Below, piece after piece: positions 63,980-64,000 of a stretch of DNA of 64,000 bases. The DNA comes from an uncultured Tenacibaculum sp. Its GTDB lineage: Bacteria > Bacteroidota > Bacteroidia > Flavobacteriales > Flavobacteriaceae. The stretch lies in the NCBI RefSeq assembly GCF_947499065.1, contig NZ_CANMMT010000001.1:682001-746000 (forward strand). The letters run 5' to 3'. The first letter of the stretch is position 1; every line of letters starts with the position of its first letter. Below the pieces are notes generated by a model. That model was given only the letters and a program-made list of their open reading frames with translations. It was not told the DNA's origin and ran no database searches. Position numbers and translations under genes: made by a program.

Positions 63980-64000
63980 AATACATTCAAATTAAATTAT

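Overview
The window is AT-rich DNA from a member of the Bacteroidota, most likely a marine Flavobacteriaceae close to Tenacibaculum. This is inferred, not searched. The signs are a secreted protein ending in a type IX secretion (T9SS) sorting domain, many 'M-K-K...C' lipoproteins, an M13 PepO-like peptidase, a three-gene sdhCAB operon, LytTR/LytS and AraC-type regulators, and promoters with the Bacteroidota -33 TTTG / -7 TAnnTTTG pattern. I saw no rRNA, tRNA, CRISPR array or insertion sequence.

Layout. 1-3019: the end of a probable subtilase and a membrane-anchored TPR-CHAT protease-like protein. 3016-9061: an SDR/aldo-keto reductase/AlbA_2 operon, two lipoproteins, and a FAD oxidoreductase coupled to a GreA-like protein. 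9252-15056: an ABC ATPase and two large exported peptidases (M13, S9). 15226-20821: thioredoxin, class Ia ribonucleotide reductase (nrdB, nrdA) and a dGTPase, which together set dNTP supply. 20937-28247: a T9SS-exported BNR/TSP3 protein, a lipoprotein, DUF3109, MarC, a flavoprotein and a secreted endonuclease I. 28266-37372: a LytTR two-component pair, a thioredoxin-like/DUF1573 pair, an SPFH/zinc-ribbon pair, and sdhCAB with a clear promoter. 37599-40549: a DJ-1/PfpI protein, a membrane AraC regulator and a hydrolase. 58823-63979: an AraC regulator, AhpD-like and cupredoxin-like proteins, a DUF922-like membrane protein with a lipoprotein partner, and aminopeptidase P.

The accessory core is 41188-58722. 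It holds a CI/LexA-type S24 repressor, a 1189-residue unrecognised protein, two SMI1/KNR4 proteins, two damaged genes, an endolysin, a holin, three tail-fibre-like genes sharing one N-terminal module, a membrane-anchored spanin-like protein, an 885-codon polymorphic-toxin-like protein and two candidate immunity genes. It has no terminase, portal, capsid, tail sheath, tube or integrase, so it is not an intact prophage. Two promoters, one for the large protein (about 42056) and one for the lysis/fibre/toxin operon (about 48087), carry the same architecture: a perfect 11-bp inverted repeat with exactly 25 bp between the arms, one arm lying between -33 and -7. The arms differ between the promoters by a matched, symmetry-preserving substitution. 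The two mRNA leaders also contain a 17-nt stretch complementary to each other. I read this as a repressor-controlled, lysis-released bacteriocin-like system built from phage parts. That function is inference.
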